A DNA stretch of 64,000 bases. It comes from Watersipora subatra. Taxonomy: Eukaryota; Bryozoa; Gymnolaemata; Cheilostomatida; Watersiporidae. A model generated the notes under the pieces. It ran no database searches and had not been told where the DNA came from. It saw only the letters and a list, made by a program, of their open reading frames with translations. The position numbers and the translations under genes were made by a program. Below are positions 60,405 through 64,000 of the stretch, piece by piece; positions within the stretch are counted from its first letter, which is position 1, and each line of letters begins with the position of its first letter. Location of the stretch: the NCBI RefSeq assembly GCF_963576615.1, contig NC_088710.1, positions 21,075,114-21,139,113 of the forward strand. The letters run 5' to 3'.

Positions 60405-60468
60405 TTGGGCGTGAGGCCACTAGCTAGTCACATGTGGACTGCGGGCCGTAGCTTGCCCACCCCTGCTG
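60405..60468 (-). mobile_element. hAT-type terminus, left-facing
   Basis: The - strand starts CAGGGGTGGGCAAGCTACGG and continues CCCGCAGTCCACATGTG. This closely resembles a terminal sequence widespread in animal hAT elements. The partner end was not found to the left. Confidence 0.55.
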
Positions 60469-60544
60469 TACTAGTTTGTAGCTAGTTCTTTACCACTAAA
60501 CAAAACTACTGTACTTATCATAAAATGGTTCATCTGTTAAAAAA

Positions 60545-60997
60545 TGAACTTGGGAAAAATTTTAGTAGATTTTATTAAAAACATCCCTATTTTTTATCAT
60601 TTGTGATGGTTTTTGATGTTTGAGACGGTCTGACTGCCAGGATGTTTCAATATTAAAATCAACAGAACTTGTTTGTAGTTACAACACGCAAATCAAGCAA
60701 AAATGTGATTATGACTTCTATAGATGCAAAGAGAATAGTCAGAATAGAGACCCGTAACGTGACAACCTGAACTCAATGGCCAATATCAACTATAGCGCTG
60801 ATAGGAACTACTGGCGTTATTTGGCATGTATTTTTCTTCTGAGCTTTTTAACCGCGATCAGGTTTTGTCGATTTTAATCCTGGAACATTTTGGCAGTCAG
60901 ATCACCTCGAACATCAAAAACAGTTGCAAATGATAGAAAAATAGCGATGCTTTTTGATAAAGTCTACAAAATTTTGTGTAAGCTCATCTTCAAAGCG
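60545..60997. mobile_element. MITE family A, full-length copy
   Basis: Ends ATGAACTTGGGAAAAATTTT and AAAATTTTGTGTAAGCTCAT are inverted repeats, with GGTCTGACTGCCAGGATGTT and ATTTTGGCAGTCAGATCACC inside. About 450 bases, no ORF. Confidence 0.7.
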
Positions 60998-61284
60998 TGT
61001 CAGGCCAAAATCATTCTTGGTACCGGGGTACAAAAAACTTAGATAACCAAGTGCTGTGACTGTGTTGGAACTGCGTAATACCACTTGCTACTGCAGTTAA
61101 GCCCTTCTAATTGGTCTCAAAACTCTTGAGAAACTCTAAAAAATCCGTTGGTGGTTTGTGAACGGTCCTTACGAGATTGCCTGGCACTGCCTAGTTCTGA
61201 AAGCAAACTTTCCTCTCCATAATTGGCTTGTATCATCCTGTAAGACGAAATATTTTCAATGAGATAGAAAAGGATACCAGTGAA

Positions 61285-61445
61285 GGGTGGATGCAAGCCA
61301 GGGATAGATACAAGTGAGGGGTGGATACAAGTGAAGGGTGGATGCAAGTGAGGGGTGGATACAAGTGAAGGGTGGATGCAAGTGAGGGGTGGATGCAAGT
61401 GAGGGGTGGGTACAAGTGAGGGGTGGATACAAGTGAGGGGTACTG
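61285..61445. repeat. 17-bp minisatellite
   Basis: About nine copies of AAGTGAGGGGTGGATAC with GAAGGGTGGATGC variants. The - strand open frames (His/Pro-rich) are by-products. Confidence 0.85.
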
Positions 61446-61539
61446 GAATGGCCAGAACTGTCTGATTTCCTAAGCCTGATGTTAAATCCAAGTGTAAATT
61501 AAAGGATTACTGACATCAAATTTCAAAAGATTTGTATCA

Positions 61540-62140
61540 GAAAGTATAGATATATTTTTATCATTTGAGATTCTGTTTAATCCTTTCAGATGATCTGACT
61601 GCTAGAATGTTTCAAATTAAAATCAACAAAACTTGATTTCTGTTGAAATGCTCAAAAGAAAAAGATGTGTGTAGGCTTGACATCAGTAGTCATGCATATT
61701 GTTTAAAAGTGATAAATATATGAGGTCATTATCCTTGGGCACTCATATGTTTACACAGTATTAGAGAAAAATGGTGGAACAAGTTCTAACCAACCTATTT
61801 TTAGATCATTTGATACATCCATAGCAATGTATCTCAGGTTATATTTAATGTTTTATCTTAACAATCTTCAACAACTACAAAATAAAAATATATGCGAATA
61901 TATAAAAATACAATCGATGATGTTATACTGAGAGGGACAAACAGGAAATGCGACTATTGACATCATTTTGGAGGCTTCCCTCTTCTGAGCATTTAAACTG
62001 TGATTAAGTTTGTTGATTTTAGTCTTTAAACATCCTGGTAGTCAGATCACCTAAAGCATCAAACAAAATAGCAAATGAAGAAAAATATCTATCCTTTCTA
62101 GTAAAATCTTTTAAAATTTGACATGAGTAACCCTTCAATG
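61540..62140. mobile_element. Diverged MITE family A-like element
   Basis: TTTATCATTTGAGATTCTGT and GATGATCTGACTGCTAGAAT at the left, and CATCCTGGTAGTCAGATCAC at the right, keep the inverted family A layout. The middle (about 61690-61920) is unrelated to the other copies. The right tail AAAATCTTTTAAAATTTGAC also occurs alone at about 16320, marking a subfamily. Confidence 0.5.
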
Positions 62141-62164
62141 TCATACACGTATACACGGAAAGTT

Positions 62165-62400
62165 TTGGCTGACTCAACAATGAGGTGAAAACAACAATAA
62201 ATTGGCTATTTTCCCATGAATTGAAAACCATGAGTGACGTGATTCTAGAAGCTTGCCAGAAACAATAGCTATGAGTTACAATAACATTTAAAGATGAATC
62301 CTTCCAGACTGTCAATAGACCTTAACAAGGAAGAATTGACTACCATAAAAGGAAAGAGGAATTTCTAAGATGACTATTGAGGAAAAAGTCAAGTAGAAAC
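62165..62400 (-). repeat. Interspersed repeat C, inverted copy
   Basis: The inverse matches 58115-58300 and 57600-57810 (AATAGCCAATTTATTGTTGT, TCTATTGACAGTCTGGAAGG). It directly follows the diverged family A element. Confidence 0.55.
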
Positions 62401-63250
62401 GTGACATTTTCTGCATACACGTTCTCTCACACTGACCAATAGAAAGACTGCCTGAGTGATTCGTCAAAAGTCATCAAGCAAACTCTTTTTGATGGAAGGC
62501 ATAAGTTCACTTTAGGGTAATCTCTATGGGAAGAGGTATTTTATGGGGTCACGTATGGTGATCTACTTCCTGTTAGAAAACCTTACCAAGTTCAAAGAAT
62601 TTTAATAATTCATCCAATGATGCAGTGTTAGTACACAATAACGAATTCGGGTAAGCCCTGTTGGCGATGTATAGGTGTTATGCCTTTAAATAGGCCACAC
62701 GAAGTATAACCTGAGATCATAGTAAATAGGCATTGTTGTTAGGCTACAATAACCAACCATTCGCAGTATAAAAACCGCACTCCATAAATACTGAAAACAT
62801 TTGTTATAGATTTTTACTGAGTCATGCTCTAGCGGATGAAATATTTGTTGAACTGTTCACAAATTGTTGAAAGTTACATGGAGAGAATAACTCCAAATTT
62901 ATGAATACATGGAGGAAGCGGAAGGCACCACAAAGAGTTGATATCAGTTAGTAACTCAAAGCTTGCCGATATAAACTGACCTAGTAATTTATGCCATACT
63001 TAAAAACACCACAAAGTTTTAGTGTGATATACATTCTGAAAATACAAATACTTATACTACTCTGTTCTGTCTAATCATAATTTACCTTTAATTGTTTGAA
63101 GCCATGTGATGTCAGTAGAGAAAAAGAAGGCTGCCATGGCTGATCATTTAAATTGCCTAACCTTTAAACTATCGCTTAGGGTTTGGTTTTCGCAGAGGTC
63201 AGTGATGAGGATAGAAAGAGTGTTTGGGCAAAAATTACTCGTACCATGTA
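62401..63250. other. Intergenic region, no gene seen
   Basis: No exon, RNA gene or recognised repeat could be supported. Confidence 0.45.
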
Positions 63251-63252
63251 AA

Positions 63253-63300
63253 CCAGAAGTAGGCAAACTACGGCCTGCTGGGCAGATGCAGCTTGTTCTT
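63253..63300 (+). mobile_element. hAT-type terminus, right-facing fragment
   Basis: AGAAGTAGGCAAACTACGGC followed by CTGCTGGGC resembles the same hAT terminal sequence as at 60468, in the opposite orientation. No transposase or partner end is visible up to the window edge. Confidence 0.4.
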
Positions 63301-63339
63301 CTTTTTAATCTGGTCCACCAAATATTGGTACAGAATTAA

Positions 63340-64000
63340 GGTTTAGTGTAAATGATTGCCTTTATTCTTAACCCTTAGCATACCCATCCCGACACAGTCT
63401 GTCAGAACACACTCTTTAATAGACTTTTTTTAAACTTTCAATTCATATATAAATTTGTGTGATAAAAACCGAACTATCGATTTCGAAAATTATGACACAA
63501 TCTTTACTACCATTTTGAAGCTAATGTTTGTGCTTAGCACAAATGCGTGAGCTTCGCAGTTTGACATAACTTCTTCTATTTCGTAAAAAGTATTCATAAA
63601 AGCTATGTAAGAAAATTCTTGCTCTCTTAAGGATTCAGTGGAACGCTGATATCGACTAGTACAGCAATGAAAAAGAGTATATCAGGAAAGAAGAATTTGA
63701 AAAATGAAATGAAGCTGAAATGTCAAAGGGAAAGCAGCAGTCAGATTGCAACTGGTAGCTGAAGTCAAGAAATTTTTCTAATTATTTTATCTTTGTTTCT
63801 GCAAGTACTATGAGCACTTTTGTTTGTCACTTGATTTTTGACTATATCGTTGCCAAATTTGATGGATTACCATAAAACTCACTAATTTGCAGATTTATGA
63901 CATACAGTCGTTACATAACACCAATGGCCATTATCTAAACTGGGCTTGCGGTGAATCCAGGCTCATCTCTATTCTTCTATTGCACATAGACAGCCAGGTT
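63340..64000. other. Right edge, no gene seen
   Basis: No exon, RNA gene or recognised repeat could be supported. Confidence 0.4.

Noticed and set aside
63106..63339. 77-codon + strand frame near the right edge
   Set aside because: Its second half reads through a hAT-like terminal sequence; no domain was recognised.

Overview
The window is AT-rich, intron-rich, repeat-dense nuclear DNA from an invertebrate metazoan. Supporting evidence is the presence of multi-exon genes with GT-AG introns, a GIY-YIG Penelope-like retroelement with hammerhead ribozymes, Tigger- and hAT-type transposon relics, tRNA-derived SINEs and many minisatellites. A marine spiralian-type animal would fit, but nothing in the sequence fixes the phylum.

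Three host genes can be reconstructed. (1) The last two coding exons of a YOD1/OTU1 deubiquitinase lie on the + strand (4593-7446); the 5' exons with the UBX-like domain were not found. (2) A complete 8-exon mitochondrial acyl-CoA dehydrogenase of 429 aa lies on the - strand (7701-21700). It converges tail-to-tail on YOD1 with about 250 bp between stop codons. (3) A complete 13-exon secreted/lysosomal arylsulfatase (ARSB/I/J type) of 571 aa lies on the - strand (24551-36777). Intron phases agree at every junction of genes 2 and 3, and both concatenated coding lengths are exact multiples of three. There is no operon logic: the neighbours act in unrelated processes (ubiquitin editing/ERAD, acyl-CoA oxidation, sulfate-ester hydrolysis).

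The left edge (1-2100) is a large palindrome. A foldback element at 318-1763 has arms about 99% identical in their inner part, and it is flanked by older, inverted, diverged copies of a short acidic ORF tail. From 36.8 kb to the right edge I find no host gene. That part holds transposon relics, SINEs, segmental repeats and minisatellites with periods of 11, 15, 17 and 22 bp.

The most notable object is at 48621-50303: a 5'-truncated Penelope-like element arranged as a near-perfect inverted repeat (two arms of about 690 bp around a 306-bp spacer). It encodes a GIY-YIG endonuclease C-terminus. Each arm carries a complete minimal hammerhead ribozyme, so the locus has one ribozyme on each strand. 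All coordinates and identity estimates come from reading the sequence by eye.
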